A stretch of 21,484 nucleotides of DNA from Larix sibirica (GCA_004151065.3 NWUY0300007985.1:1-21484); one strand, 5' to 3'; shown: positions 1 through 9,280, counted from the first letter of the stretch. Made by a program: numbers and translations. The notes: generated by a model not told the origin, from the sequence alone.

Positions 1-109
1 TGTAACTCATCTCTCTTATCTACTTTGGAGTTGTGGTCCATATCTACAATTTTTCTACATGGTGTGTACTTTGGTATATTATGCTATCTTAAGCATTTGT
101 TACATAAAA
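1..109 (+). repeat. 3' part of the 5' LTR of element A
   Basis: These bases match the last part of the LTR at 1969-2339, from the segment beginning TGTAACT to the end ACATAA(C/A)A. The copy ends at 109 and the primer-binding site follows two bases later, which fixes its role as the 5' LTR. The U3 part lies left of the window. Confidence 0.85.
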
Positions 110-111
110 CT

Positions 112-123
112 TGGTATTAGAGC
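112..123 (+). other. Primer-binding site (initiator Met-tRNA type)
   Basis: The bases tggtattagagc differ at one position from TGGTATCAGAGC, the usual plant LTR-retrotransposon site complementary to the 3' end of initiator Met-tRNA. The change is C to T. Reverse transcription of minus-strand DNA would begin here. Confidence 0.85.
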
Positions 124-690
124 TTTCAACCCTTGGTTTGGCTTCCTCAAACGAGTCATCCTAGAATTTTCATTGTAACCCTTTCCTAGGAAGTTTTAGA
201 TAGTGAAATTTTTAAGAGCTCAAGGATAAATAATGAAGTACTTATGGTAAAACTTCCAAGTTCTAGTTCACTAAATGTTATGAGATATAAGTTGTGGAAG
301 TTAGGGTTTTTTGCTAGTCCAAAACTAGTCTCAAATAGGTGTTATGGGTAAATTTTTTATATTTGAAGCTTGTAGGATCCAAATTGTGTGCCACCAATTT
401 AATTGGGAAGAATTTAGACCATAATATTTCAATTCCAAATTTCAAATATGACCTCAAAAAATAGATGTGTGTTAGGCCGTACAAGTCCACTCTCCTAAAA
501 AGGCCAAAATTAGCAAATTTTGGGAAAGTTGTCATAAGTTTTTTCCTGGCACACCAGAATTTGGTCAAACCTATGGAAATAGGAAACACATGATAAGAAT
601 TTGAGAAAGTATAATAACCATTTTGAATTAGTATTTTCAATATATCGAGGTTTAAATTCAAGGGTTATCGTAGGATCCCAAGTAGACCAA

Positions 691-1968
691 ATGGGAAAGC
701 CTTACTTTATTGGAGATAAAGATAAAGATAAAGATAAGATCAATCCTATGGAATAGTTGAGGATGGTAAAGGGAACTGATATGAGTCCTTTTTTCAGGTG
801 AGATGTTATTTGAAGGGTGGAGCTTATAATTGGTGGAAAATCCTTGATTAAGATACTAGATGCTACACCAAATGAGAAGAATTTGAAAAACTCTTCTCAA
901 ATAAATGGACCGGGGATACAAAAATGGAGGAGATGCACAAAATTCAAGATGAATTAAGATAAGCAAAATAAGAGATCAAGAACGAGGGTGACGAACTATC
1001 AAAGATACAATCCTTTAATGGAGAACTCATTAAGGAGGTTCATAAATTAAAACAATAAATGATTAGCAAAGGAAAGTGGGAAAAACTTGAGTAAAGGGAA
1101 GAATTAAAAAAGACAAATAACTAAATAAAAAAGTATCGAGACCTTCATAATGATATTTAGAATATGAAAAAGCATCTGCAATAGTCTGAATCAAAGAATA
1201 GGGATGAAGATACTGCCATAATGGTTCAAGAGAATACTACCAAAATACTTGAAGAGGAAGTTTGCAAAAAGGTTGAAGAAGCCCCAAATATAGATAAAGT
1301 AAAATTAGAAACAAAATATATGATTGAATAAGGATGTAAAAGTTTGATGGATGGCATCACATTGCAACTTCAAAAGGAGAAGGAATACAAGAATGAAGAA
1401 GGTCATCGGAAAATAATTGAAGAAGTTGGGTTCTAATATGAGGATATATATGTCAAATATGAGGGTATTATTTAAATGGAAATAGTGATACAAGACCAAG
1501 CACAAATAATAGAGGATGACATTGTCTCTAAAAGGAAGATAGATGACATGGGTGTATAGAATGAAGGAAAAAGATCAAATGTGAAACCATATTGACACCC
1601 ATGTTACCAAGAAAATTTACAAGAAATACAAGAAGATCCACATCGACAATTCAAAGGAAGAATATGGAATAAAGGACAATGTTCATGGAACAGGGCATAA
1701 GAAAACCATTATTTAACAATATATTATCAAAGACCATGAACTGCAACAAATTGAAAGAGTCACGATAACAACATATGGAATCAAAGGAATGAAAATTATG
1801 CAACAACCAATTATTAAGGACTAAGATTGAAAAAAGCAAAATTGGATGGATGGATCATCATCAATGGCAAAAAGAAAGTAGAAATATAAGGAAATCCTAT
1901 TGCTTGGTTTCATCACATGTAAAACCCTTATCTACAAAGCTCCGAGGACAAAGCTTTCCGAAGGAGGG
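691..1968 (+). pseudogene. Decayed gag of element A, with coiled-coil tail
   Basis: A start at 691 opens a reading frame with a Lys/Asp run, coded by a GATAAA repeat at 715-738. After one frameshift near 770 the gag continues in the frame of position 810. Around 810-925 it shows features of a Retrotrans_gag-like capsid domain: a Gly-Ala segment followed by a Trp-Trp pair, then Trp/stop-Glu-Glu-Phe, then a Lys-Trp pair. From about 924 to 1560 it is rich in Glu, Lys and Gln with heptad-like spacing, suggesting a coiled coil. No zinc knuckle or protease is seen. From 810 to 1968 I count about 20 in-frame stops but no frameshift. The stops fall where Gln, Trp or Arg codons would fit by a single transition, so decay looks driven by C-to-T changes. 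The frame stays open through the polypurine tract into the LTR until 2069. The exact gag lineage is uncertain. Confidence 0.7.
1961..1968 (+). other. Polypurine tract of element A
   Basis: The run aaggaggg directly abuts the TG that starts the 3' LTR at 1969. This is the expected position and composition for the plus-strand primer. Confidence 0.75.
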
Positions 1969-2339
1969 TGTTATCTTATGACCCAACGAGGGCATATATG
2001 GCGATAAATGCATATGATATGAGCCCAAGGGGATCATATATGGGGTTAAATGTATATGCAGCGAAGTAAATGTATATGTAATAGTGGTCAGCCTAATAAA
2101 GGGTGCCCGTGTGCGGTGAATAGGTATATATAGAGGTCATGTAGTCATAATTGAGAGGAACATGTAATTTGGATGTATGAATGTGTTGGGGTATTTGGAG
2201 GAGGTTCTCCTATTCTTTAAGGATTTATTGTGTAACTTGCCTTTCTTATCTATTTTGGAGTTGTGCTCCATGTCTGCATGTGTTGTACATGGTGTGTACT
2301 CTGGTATATTATGTTATCTTAATTATTTATTACATAACA
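1969..2339 (+). repeat. 3' LTR of element A (complete, about 371 bp)
   Basis: It begins TGTTATCTTATGACCC and ends ACATAACA, so it has TG/CA ends. Other copies of the family are at 1-109, 3110-3478 and, on the minus strand, 3492-3586 plus 6887-7145. U3 carries two copies of a block around the motif CATATATGG, spaced 42 bp (about 1990-2018 and 2032-2058). The same block is recognisable in the other full copies, which makes it a candidate promoter-proximal repeat. Confidence 0.85.
2124..2132 (+). promoter_or_regulatory. LTR TATA box (element A 3' LTR)
   Basis: The motif GTATATATAG lies about 155 bp inside the LTR. It is kept at the matching place in the other copies: near 3264-3272 on the plus strand and 7002-7010 on the minus strand. 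It is the likely U3 core promoter that sets the start of R. Confidence 0.6.
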
Positions 2340-2340
2340 C

Positions 2341-3109
2341 ATTTTAATGAGCTCTGTCTAATTAGTACTAACTATTACTCATGGAAATCCTACATGGAAA
2401 ACTTGTTAAAAGGTAAGGGATTGGAAATTATCACTTTGAAAACAAAAATTGCACCTTTGGATCAGCCAAAGAAAGTGAAATGGTTTAACAAGAATAATGA
2501 ATCTCATAGACTCATTAATGTGTCAATCTTTTGATATCATAAGTTTCATATTCAAGGGATTCACATTCCATATGCAAATTGGAGTTTGAAGAGTATTTTC
2601 ATAAATATAATGAGGTATGAGCTCATTAGCTAGGGAATAAGCGTATTTCTTTGGATCCTACTAATATGGATTACATTGAATATTATATATCATGGTTTAA
2701 AAAATTAAGACTTTTGCTTGCATATTGTGGTATGAAGAAGCTCAATGATAAAACAATACTTGTCATCATTTCTAAACTTGGTGAACCATATTCTATTATT
2801 GATTTTTCTTTTACCCCGATGAAGTTGCTTTTGGAACTTCTTATAAAATGCCTAATTTTGAATCATTTTGTCATTCCATAATTAATGTGAGAGTAAGACA
2901 AGCTCTTGCATAGTCATGTCATTTATGCAAATGCCAAGAAAAAAGACTTGGTGGTGAAAAAAAGCAAGATCCCAAGAAGAAAAAGTCCAAGAAAAAAAAA
3001 CGAGGATCCTAGACCTAATCAACCTTCCTTGGGCATTCTTAATCTTGAATAAGAAGCAAAGTCCAAAGGACATAGGTTGCTTAACATTGTAACTTTTTTG
3101 GATGAGTTG
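2341..3109 (+). pseudogene. Ty1-copia gag remnant (UBN2 / Retrotran_gag type)
   Basis: Translation from about 2350 gives a Thr-Asn-Tyr-Tyr-Ser-Trp-Lys segment followed by a Met-Glu-Asn-Leu-Leu-Lys-Gly pattern, typical of the start of plant copia gag. After a stop at 2532-2534 and a frameshift, the middle of gag resumes near 2651: DPTNMDYIE, then a Leu-rich segment with YCGMKK and SKLGEPY. A Lys-rich tail at about 2940-3005 follows. The CCHC zinc knuckle expected near the gag end is absent. The fragment begins two bases after the element-A LTR and stops at the LTR at 3110. If the insertion at 3110-7145 is removed, the sequence joins the copia pol remnant at 7151, so both are probably one internally deleted copia element. 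Confidence 0.75.
3105..3109. repeat. Left target-site duplication (AGTTG)
   Basis: The five bases agttg directly precede the plus-strand LTR. The same five bases lie directly outside the minus-strand LTR at 7146-7150. Five bp is the usual duplication length for plant LTR elements. The LTR start at 3110 reads AG instead of TG, so the boundary has a small ambiguity. Confidence 0.65.
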
Positions 3110-3478
3110 AGTTATGACCCATGGGGGCATATATTGGGTTAAATGTATATGATACAACCCCAAGGGGGACATATATGGGATTAAATGTATATGTCATGAG
3201 GTTAATCTATTTGTCATAATGGTTGGCCTAATGAAAGATCCACATGTGCAATGAGTGAGTGGGTATATATAGAGGTCATGTAGTCATTACTGAGAGGAAC
3301 ATGTGATTTGGATATATGAATGTATTGGGGTATTTGGAAGAGGTTTTCCTATTCTTTAAGGACTTATTGTGTAACTCGTATTTCTTATCTATTTTGGAGT
3401 TGTTCTCCACATTTACATCTATTGTACATTGGGTGTACTCTTGTTTCTTATGATCTTTTAAGTATTTGGAACATAACA
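3110..3478 (+). repeat. LTR of the element-A family, plus orientation (369 bp)
   Basis: It aligns end to end with 1969-2339: start (A)GTTATGACCC, the U3 block repeat, a TATA box near 3264-3272, and the end ACATAACA at 3471-3478. No internal retrotransposon domain follows. A 13-bp spacer leads straight into a second LTR of the same family in the opposite direction. Confidence 0.85.
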
Positions 3479-3491
3479 TGCTCATACTAAA
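3479..3491 (-). other. 13-bp spacer resembling a primer-binding site, minus strand
   Basis: Read on the minus strand, directly after the end of the reverse LTR, the spacer is tttagtatgagca. It resembles the cttggtatcagagc context of the Met-tRNA site with a 2-bp gap and a G-to-A change. Read on the plus strand it does not look like a primer site. It may therefore be the primer site of the reverse LTR, but it is short and degenerate. Confidence 0.45.
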
Positions 3492-3586
3492 TGTTATGTA
3501 ACAAATTTTTAAGATATAATAATAAATCAAAGTACACACATTGTACACAAGATGTGAATGTAGAGCAAAAATCCAAAAGATATAAG
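3492..3586 (-). repeat. 3' (U5) part of a split LTR, minus orientation
   Basis: On the minus strand these 95 bp align with the last 95 bp of the LTR at 3110-3478 (from CTTATCT to ACATAACA). The missing 5' part is at 6887-7145, separated by a 3.3-kb insertion. Confidence 0.8.
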
Positions 3587-3896
3587 ATATAAGATTTTTT
3601 AATTAATTTATTAACATAAATAGTTAATGCTTGTATTAAAAAAGAGTTGTGACTACATCAAACAACTTGATAATACAAAACTTAAGAGGGTGGATCCTAA
3701 ATTGTAGTTCTTTGCTCCTCAGTTCAAACAACTAGAGGGAGAGAATTTGAATTTTTTGTAAAAATACTTTTACTATTATATTCATGAGTATAAGAGTAGA
3801 TTATTGCAAATTGATTACATAGAAGCATGCAGAAATAATACATTAATATTGTTTGTGAATTATTATACCCCCTTTGATTAGAGGGAAATATAAACT

Positions 3897-5180
3897 TTAA
3901 TGATGACCTGAGAGGATGTTTGATTCCACCTCATTTTCTCATTGCTCACAATTAGATTTCCTGCCCCTTGTGGAGGGGCAAGGGTTTGGAGATTTCATCA
4001 GTACTCCAACAAAAGTGAGGGATTTAGGCTCATCCGAATGGGGATGCAACTCTAGAATAACATGCATTCCTTGCACTTTTCCCACCTCTTCCTCCTCTAT
4101 TTCCTTTGCTTCCGCTTCCTCTTCCTCCTCGTCTTATTATGTTGCTTCCTCTCCATCCTACTCTTCCTCCTCTTCCTGCTCTACTTTCTTCTTTCCTAAT
4201 ATCAATGGAGCGATAACCTCTAGATTTACTTTGAATGCATCTAAACCACCTTAGGATGTAATGAATCTACTAGCGATTTCTCTTTTGCTTCATTTTCCTT
4301 CTCCATATAATCTAGATTCCCAATAAATTCAAATTTATTATTACTTGTTTTGGATGGTCCTTCACGAGGTAGTTTTGAAGACCCCCTGCATTGAGACTTC
4401 CTTATACTGCTATGAACCATCTTGAATTTAGATTCTTCACTGAAGAATTTATTTTTTGGGGGGAATGTCCCTCCTATACTTTTGGATCATTGTTGGCAAA
4501 ATACCCACAAGTATGACAAGTAATACACTTGAAGGGGATCTACTCGTAATCGAGGGTTTGTTGATGACTCTATCCATCAATATTGTATTGAAATGGCTCG
4601 TGAAGACCCTTCTCTAGATCCACCTCCACACAAGTCACGTGCAAGGGAATATGTTTCCTTTTGTTTTTTCTCGGTCAATAAATCAACCCAACTTGTTCCC
4701 AATATCTTTAAGAGATCCATCATCCAACAAAAAGTGGTAGGTGAGGTAACCTAACCCACACAGGAGTTGAAGAGATTTCCTCCTTTGGATTGAAGCCAAG
4801 AGACCACACAGACAAATACATTCCCCTGGAACCCATGAAATAAGGTCCTAAGTGTAATTTCAAGTTACACTCCTCCCTACTAGAAAAAAAGAAACACAAA
4901 ATAACCATGACTAAATTCAAATGATAATACCTGGCCTTAAATCTTAGTAGTCCATATTTCTTTTATCCATGTTTCTACAACCCTTGGACTAGGCGATAGG
5001 CCTGTAAAATTTCCAACTAGTGCCCACTTAGGTAGGATAAGGGCCTTTATTCTTGGTTCCAATGATGAAAGATATAGTTGTGGAATGCCTTTCAATCATT
5101 TTACAAATCTGCTTTGTTGAGGCTTGTTTCCTTTATGTGGCTTAAGAGACATAACAAAAGAGCATAATGCCTTTATCTCA
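3897..5180 (-). pseudogene. LINE ORF1-like DUF4283/zinc-knuckle remnant, copy A
   Basis: Read from about 5180 downward. Around 4920-4720 the protein shows the DUF4283 core: HGYF, REECNLKLHLGPYF, a Trp followed by GFNPKEE, then PVWVRLPHLPL. A Val-Asp-Leu-Glu-Lys-Gly segment lies at about 4610. A zinc-knuckle-like segment KCITCHTCGYF follows near 4530, with His replaced by Tyr and the last Cys by Asp. After that come Lys/Ser-rich sequence and a Glu-rich tract near 4200-4080. The frame ends at the stop 3897-3899. Several stops and frameshifts interrupt it. DUF4283 ORF1 proteins are thought to bind the element RNA as part of its ribonucleoprotein. It is about 1.68 kb from, and clearly homologous to, copy B. 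Confidence 0.7.
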
Positions 5181-5229
5181 AATTGAAGAGTGTCACCCAT
5201 ATTTCAAATTGTTGATCGAGGGACCCTCA

Positions 5230-5269
5230 AGTTAAGAGGTATCAGTTACATAATAACTCCTTAAAGAAT
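5230..5269 (-). repeat. 40-bp LTR remnant between the two ORF1 units
   Basis: Read on the minus strand, this begins ATTCTTTAAGGAGTTAT and continues into a diverged TGTAACT segment. It matches the part of the element-A-family LTR just 5' of the insertion point (compare about 3349-3387). It shows that the duplicated unit included a piece of the host LTR. Confidence 0.7.
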
Positions 5270-6926
5270 ATAAGATTTTATTGTTTTCCCTTCTTCCTTT
5301 CTTGATAGAAATGGTTAATGTTTGTATTAAAAAAGGGTTGCATCTACACTAGACAACTTGATAATACAAATCTTAAGATCATGGCGGATCTTAACTTGTA
5401 GTTTTTTCCTCCCCTCTTCGAGCAACTGGAGGGAGAGAATCCAAACTTTTCTACAAAGACTTTTCGTATTATATTCCTAATTACGTGAGTAGATTCATAC
5501 AATTTGATTACATAAAAGTATTAAAAAACAATACATGATTATCGTTTATGGGTTATTATACCCACTTTAATTAGAGGGGAATATATACTTTAATAATGGC
5601 TTGAGATGATGTTCGATTCCACCTCATGCTCTCGTTGTTCTCATTTAGAATTCCTTCCCTTGTTGGGGGGGGGGTTTGGAGCTTTCTTCAACAATCCAAC
5701 AAAAGTGAGGGATTTAGGTTCATGTGAATGGGGATGCAACTCTAGAATAACAAGCATTCCTTGGACTTTTTCCACCTCTTCCTCCTTTGCTTCCTCTTCT
5801 TGCTCCCCTTATTTTGTTGCTTCCTCTTCTTCCTCCTCTGCTTCATTCTTTCATGATGCCAATGGAGCAATAACCTCTAGATTTACTTCGAATGGATATG
5901 AATCGCCTTTAGACTGTGTTGAATCTATTAGTGATTTCTCTTTTGCTTCATTTTCCTTCTCCGTATCATCTAGATTCCCAAACACTTCAAATTTATTATT
6001 ACTTGTGTTGGATGCCCCCTCATGGGGTGGGTTTAAAGACCCCTTGCATTGAGATTTCCTTATCATGCTATCAACCATTTTGAACTCCCATCGTTTACTT
6101 AACAAATGCTTTTGGGGGGGATGTCCCTCCTATATTTTTGGATAATTCTTGGTGAAATGCCCACAAGTATGGCAATCAATACACCTAAAGGGAATTTTCT
6201 AGTAATCTAAGGGTTTTTTATGGCTCCATCGATCAATATTGATTTGTAAAGCCTTAAGAAGACCCTTCTCCAGGTCCACCTCCACACAAATGCATGCACA
6301 ATAGAATAGGTTTCCTTTTGGTTTTACTTTGTCAATAAATCAACCCAACTTGTTCCCAATATATTTGAGAGAGCTATCATCCCAAAAAAGGGAGGCAGGT
6401 GAGGTAACCTAAGACACACACGATTTTAAGTGATTTCCTCCTCTGGCTTGAATCCAAGAGATCACACATACTAATACATTCCCTTGGAATCCATGAAATA
6501 AGGCCGTGAGTGGAAAATCAAGTTACACTCCTCCATATTGGGAGAGAGAAACACAAAGTAACCACAACCGCATGCAAATGATAACACTTGATCTTTAATC
6601 TTGGGAGTCCAGAGTTCTTCTATCCATGTTTCTACAACTCTTGGACTAAACCATAGGCTTGTAACTTTCCAACTAGTGCCTAATTAGACAGGATGAGGGT
6701 TTTTCTTCTTGGTTTTAAGGATGGAAGATCTAGTTTTTTAATGTCATCCAATCATTTTGCAAATCTACTTTGTTGAGGCTTGTTTCCTTTGTGTAGCTTG
6801 AAAGACTTAACCAAAGAGCATAATGCATCTATCTCAAATAGAAGGGGGTCACCCGTGTTTCCAAATTTTCGATCGAGGGATCCTCTAGATAAGAGAGATG
6901 AGTTACAAAATAACTCAAAGAATAGG
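5270..6926 (-). repeat. Tandem unit B (partner of unit A, 3587-5269)
   Basis: Units of about 1.66 and 1.68 kb align along their whole length. Matching landmarks include the segment attaaaaaag(a/g)gttg (from about 3637 and 5325), the run caaaagtgagggatttagg (from about 4010 and 5698) and the segment gatcgaggga near the right ends. Unit B includes its own 40 bp of LTR flank (6887-6926), the counterpart of 5230-5269. Both units have since diverged by point changes and indels. Confidence 0.8.
5590..6870 (-). pseudogene. LINE ORF1-like DUF4283/zinc-knuckle remnant, copy B
   Basis: This has the same layout as copy A. Near 6150-6200 on the minus strand the knuckle reads FRCIDCHTCGHF, keeping two Cys and the His but with the final Cys changed to Tyr (TGT to TAT). 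The following 84-residue open stretch (6105-5851) is Lys/Glu/Ser-rich and acidic, the usual tail of these ORF1 proteins. The DUF4283 region at about 6650-6300 is more disrupted than in copy A. The Ser-rich plus-strand open frames over this tail are antisense shadows. Confidence 0.65.
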
Positions 6927-7145
6927 AGAACCTCCTCTAAATACCCAAATACATTCCTATATCTATATCACTTGTTCCGATCAATAATGATTACATGAAT
7001 TCTATATATGCCTATCCACTCATTACACATATGGGCTCTTTATTAGGTCAACCACAATTACATATACATTTAACCCCATATATGCCCCCTTTGGGGTAAT
7101 ATCATATACCTTTAACCCAATATATGCCCCCCTCGGGTCATAACA
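6887..7145 (-). repeat. 5' (U3-R) part of the split LTR, minus orientation
   Basis: On the minus strand it begins TGTTATGACCC at 7145 and aligns with the LTR at 3110-3390, apart from a gap of about 20 bp in U3. It has the TATA box at 7002-7010 and stops at CTTATCT (6887-6893), where the LINE-like insertion begins. Together with 3492-3586 it makes one complete LTR. Confidence 0.8.
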
Positions 7146-7150
7146 AGTTG
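7146..7150. repeat. Right target-site duplication (AGTTG)
   Basis: These bases are identical to 3105-3109 and lie directly outside the TG end of the minus-strand LTR. With the left copy they bracket the tail-to-tail LTR pair as one insertion. Confidence 0.65.
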
Positions 7151-9184
7151 ACCATCTAGAATTATGTTGTTGGTAGAAGAAGGAATATTTGGAGGCAACC
7201 ATCAAGCATCAAACACCAATTTTCATCCTCATCTTCATGCTCTCATTATACAAATGATTCTTAGTAGAGATGTTCAATTCAATGAACATTTCTTTGCCTA
7301 CGAGATTTATTCAATACCCATGACATCTTCAACTTGCAAACCAACTTATCTTTTTACTTCTTTGTTGGCTTCTTCTTCTACTTCTTCTTATGATTATGTG
7401 TATGTTTTGGATATGGTTTGGTTGTCTATGTTTTTATTTATTTATGAATACAACGAAGAGGAATCTATTGCTCCACTTAATCCCCCTCCTCTTCTTACAA
7501 TTGACTCTATTGATCATGCTCTTGTAGCTCAACCACTTCCCAGATGAATCCAAAAGGCTTGAGAAGTTATTGGTGCTTTAGCTAGTGATCCTTTTGTTCC
7601 TTGTCAAACATGTTCTCAACTATGACATGCCTCTTTGGTTCTCATGGATTGAGACAAACAGACTTTAGATCCATAATCCTTTTAAGAAGCACATAGTAAG
7701 CCATAATGGTGTGAGAGATGAATGAAGAGTGTCATTGATTGACAGTGAATGACACTTGGGATTTGATTCCTTTTCCTCAAGGGTAAAAAACATGTGAAAT
7801 ATAAGTGGGTTTATACAACTAAGCTTATAGTAGACGGGACTGTGGAAACGTATAAGGCCCCATTAAATGTTGTTTTTTCTTAAGTTGAAGGCCTTGATTT
7901 TTCTAACCTTTACTCAAGGTGCTAAAATGGATTCCATTCAATTTGTTTTTCGCTTGCAATTTCACAGAGATGGGAGGTCCAAATGGATGTTAAGTATGCC
8001 TTATTGCATGGGGACCTACATGAAGAAATTTATATGAAACAATCTCCTGGGTTTGTTCAAGGTCACTCTAATCTTGTGTGATGATTCAAGAAATTTGTTT
8101 AAGGATTCAAGTAGGCCCCATGGGCTAGGTTCAAAAGATGGACTGATTTTTTATTGATTCAAGTTTTATATATGCTATTATGACCCAATTTTTCACACTA
8201 AAAGAGTGGGTGATGAGATTACAATTCTTCCTTTTGTATGTTGATGATCTCATTCTCACTCTAAGTACTCCTCATTTGACTATCCAAGTGAATCCTAGTC
8301 TTAGGAATTGGTTTGAGATAACAAACACAATGAAACCCCAATATTTTATTGGCTTGTAGACAAAGGAAGGGATTTTCCTATTTCAATGTAAATATGCCTT
8401 ATGATCTCCTTCATAGCTTTCACATGGATCACTATAAATAATCCCTGCCCCCTTTTAAGCTTGGAGTTAAGATGTCTACCATATGTTCCACTCCTAAGCT
8501 GGACCCCACTTTGTACCAACAATTAGTTATCAATTTGTTGTACTTAACTATTACATGACTATATATTTCTTTCATTGTTGGTATAGTCTTTTGCTTTATG
8601 TAAGATCACACAAGATCCACCAGAAAGTAGCAAAATGGATACTTTGTTACATCCATCATACAATCCAGTATGACATTTATTACAATTTAGGGGGTTCCGT
8701 CTCATTTGTTGGTTTCATTGATTATGATTAGGTTGGTGACCGTGATGAACAAAAGTCAATTTTAGGTTATGTTTACAATCTTGGTTTAGGGTTAGTTACT
8801 TGGTCATGCACGAAGCATGTTGCCATTTCTCTTTCTTTATTAGAGGTATAATCCATAATAGCAATTTATATAGGGCAGAAAACACTTTGGATTTGACAAA
8901 TCCTTTATGAGTTTGGTTTCTAGTAGGTGTCTTTGACCACTTTATTGTGTGACAGTCAGAGTGCCATTCACAATGCCCATCTTGTATTTCAACATCAATG
9001 CATTGCTTACGTAGATATAGATACACACTTCATCCAACAACACATTCGTGCTCAAGTTGTCGACTTGACTTATTGCCTAACATAAGATCAAGTCACCAAT
9101 ATCTTCATAGAGCCTTTGATAGAAGTTAAGCTTCTTCATCTTTCAATGATGTTAGATGTGAAGGAAGTTGGCATCAAGGAGGAA
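7151..9184 (+). pseudogene. Ty1-copia pol remnant (integrase tail, RT, RNase H)
   Basis: The copia order is visible across several frames. At 7250-7290 is SRDVQFNE, the conserved motif after the integrase domain. Near 7800-7860 is the start of RT (KWVYTTKL, then DGTVETYK). Near 7987-8050 is MDVKYALLHGDLHEEIYM, with the first catalytic Asp region. At 8235-8262 is YVDDLILT, the catalytic YVDD box. At 8765-8815 is the RNase H part (GYVYNLG, VTWSCTKH), then CDSQSAIHNA near 8950 and the C-terminal segments THFIQQHIR and DQVTNIF near 9025-9120. Many stops and frameshifts make it non-functional. Protease and most of integrase are missing. It probably belongs with the gag at 2341-3109. Confidence 0.85.
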
Positions 9185-9280
9185 TAAAAGTGATGCCTCT
9201 TTCCTTCTCCTTCTTTGATTTTGTAAGTGCTTCTTCCTATCCCAATTTATTGTCCATGTGGGCTATTAAGGTATTCAACA

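Larger units (their letters stand above)
1..2339 (+). mobile_element. LTR retrotransposon 'A' (5' end outside window), gag only
   Basis: The parts are in the expected order: the end of a 5' LTR (1-109), a primer-binding site (112-123), a decayed gag (about 691-1968), a purine-rich tract (1961-1968) and a full 3' LTR (1969-2339). The internal domain is only about 1.86 kb and I see no protease, reverse transcriptase or integrase in it, so this was probably a non-autonomous gag-only element. The two LTR copies can be compared over about 100 bp and differ at roughly one position in eight by eye. The element sits just before the coding part of a copia gag at 2341, so it probably inserted near the 5' end of that older element. 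Its left target-site repeat lies outside the window. Confidence 0.8.
3587..6886 (-). mobile_element. LINE-like ORF1-only insertion, tandemly duplicated
   Basis: The insertion splits a minus-strand LTR at CTTATCT. The flanks agataag (6887-6893) and agatataag (3578-3586) look like an imperfect target-site duplication. Inside are two tandem units (3587-5269 and 5270-6926). Each encodes, on the minus strand, a DUF4283-like region, a CCHC-like segment and a Glu/Lys-rich tail, followed by roughly 300 bp of AT-rich 3' sequence. ORF2 (endonuclease and reverse transcriptase) is absent from both. An ORF1 with this layout is typical of plant L1-type LINEs, so a non-autonomous or internally deleted LINE is the best guess. 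No clear poly(A) tail is left. Confidence 0.65.

Noticed and set aside
314-661. 115-residue open frame on the minus strand in element A
   Set aside because: It lies in the leader between primer site and gag, has no known motif, and opposes the element's coding strand.
715-738. GATAAA repeated four times
   Set aside because: A short microsatellite inside the gag frame coding Asp-Lys; too short to be noteworthy.
2181-2534. 117-residue open frame on the plus strand
   Set aside because: Its first half is LTR sequence and only the second half (from about 2350) is copia gag; it is a chance chimera, not a gene.
3916-4254. Ser-rich open frame on the plus strand
   Set aside because: It is antisense to the Glu/Lys-rich tail of ORF1 copy A; pyrimidine-rich complement of GAA/GAG codons gives Ser/Phe runs.
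5606-6052. 148-residue Ser-rich open frame on the plus strand
   Set aside because: Same antisense effect over ORF1 copy B. The homologous minus-strand protein has domain logic; this one has none.
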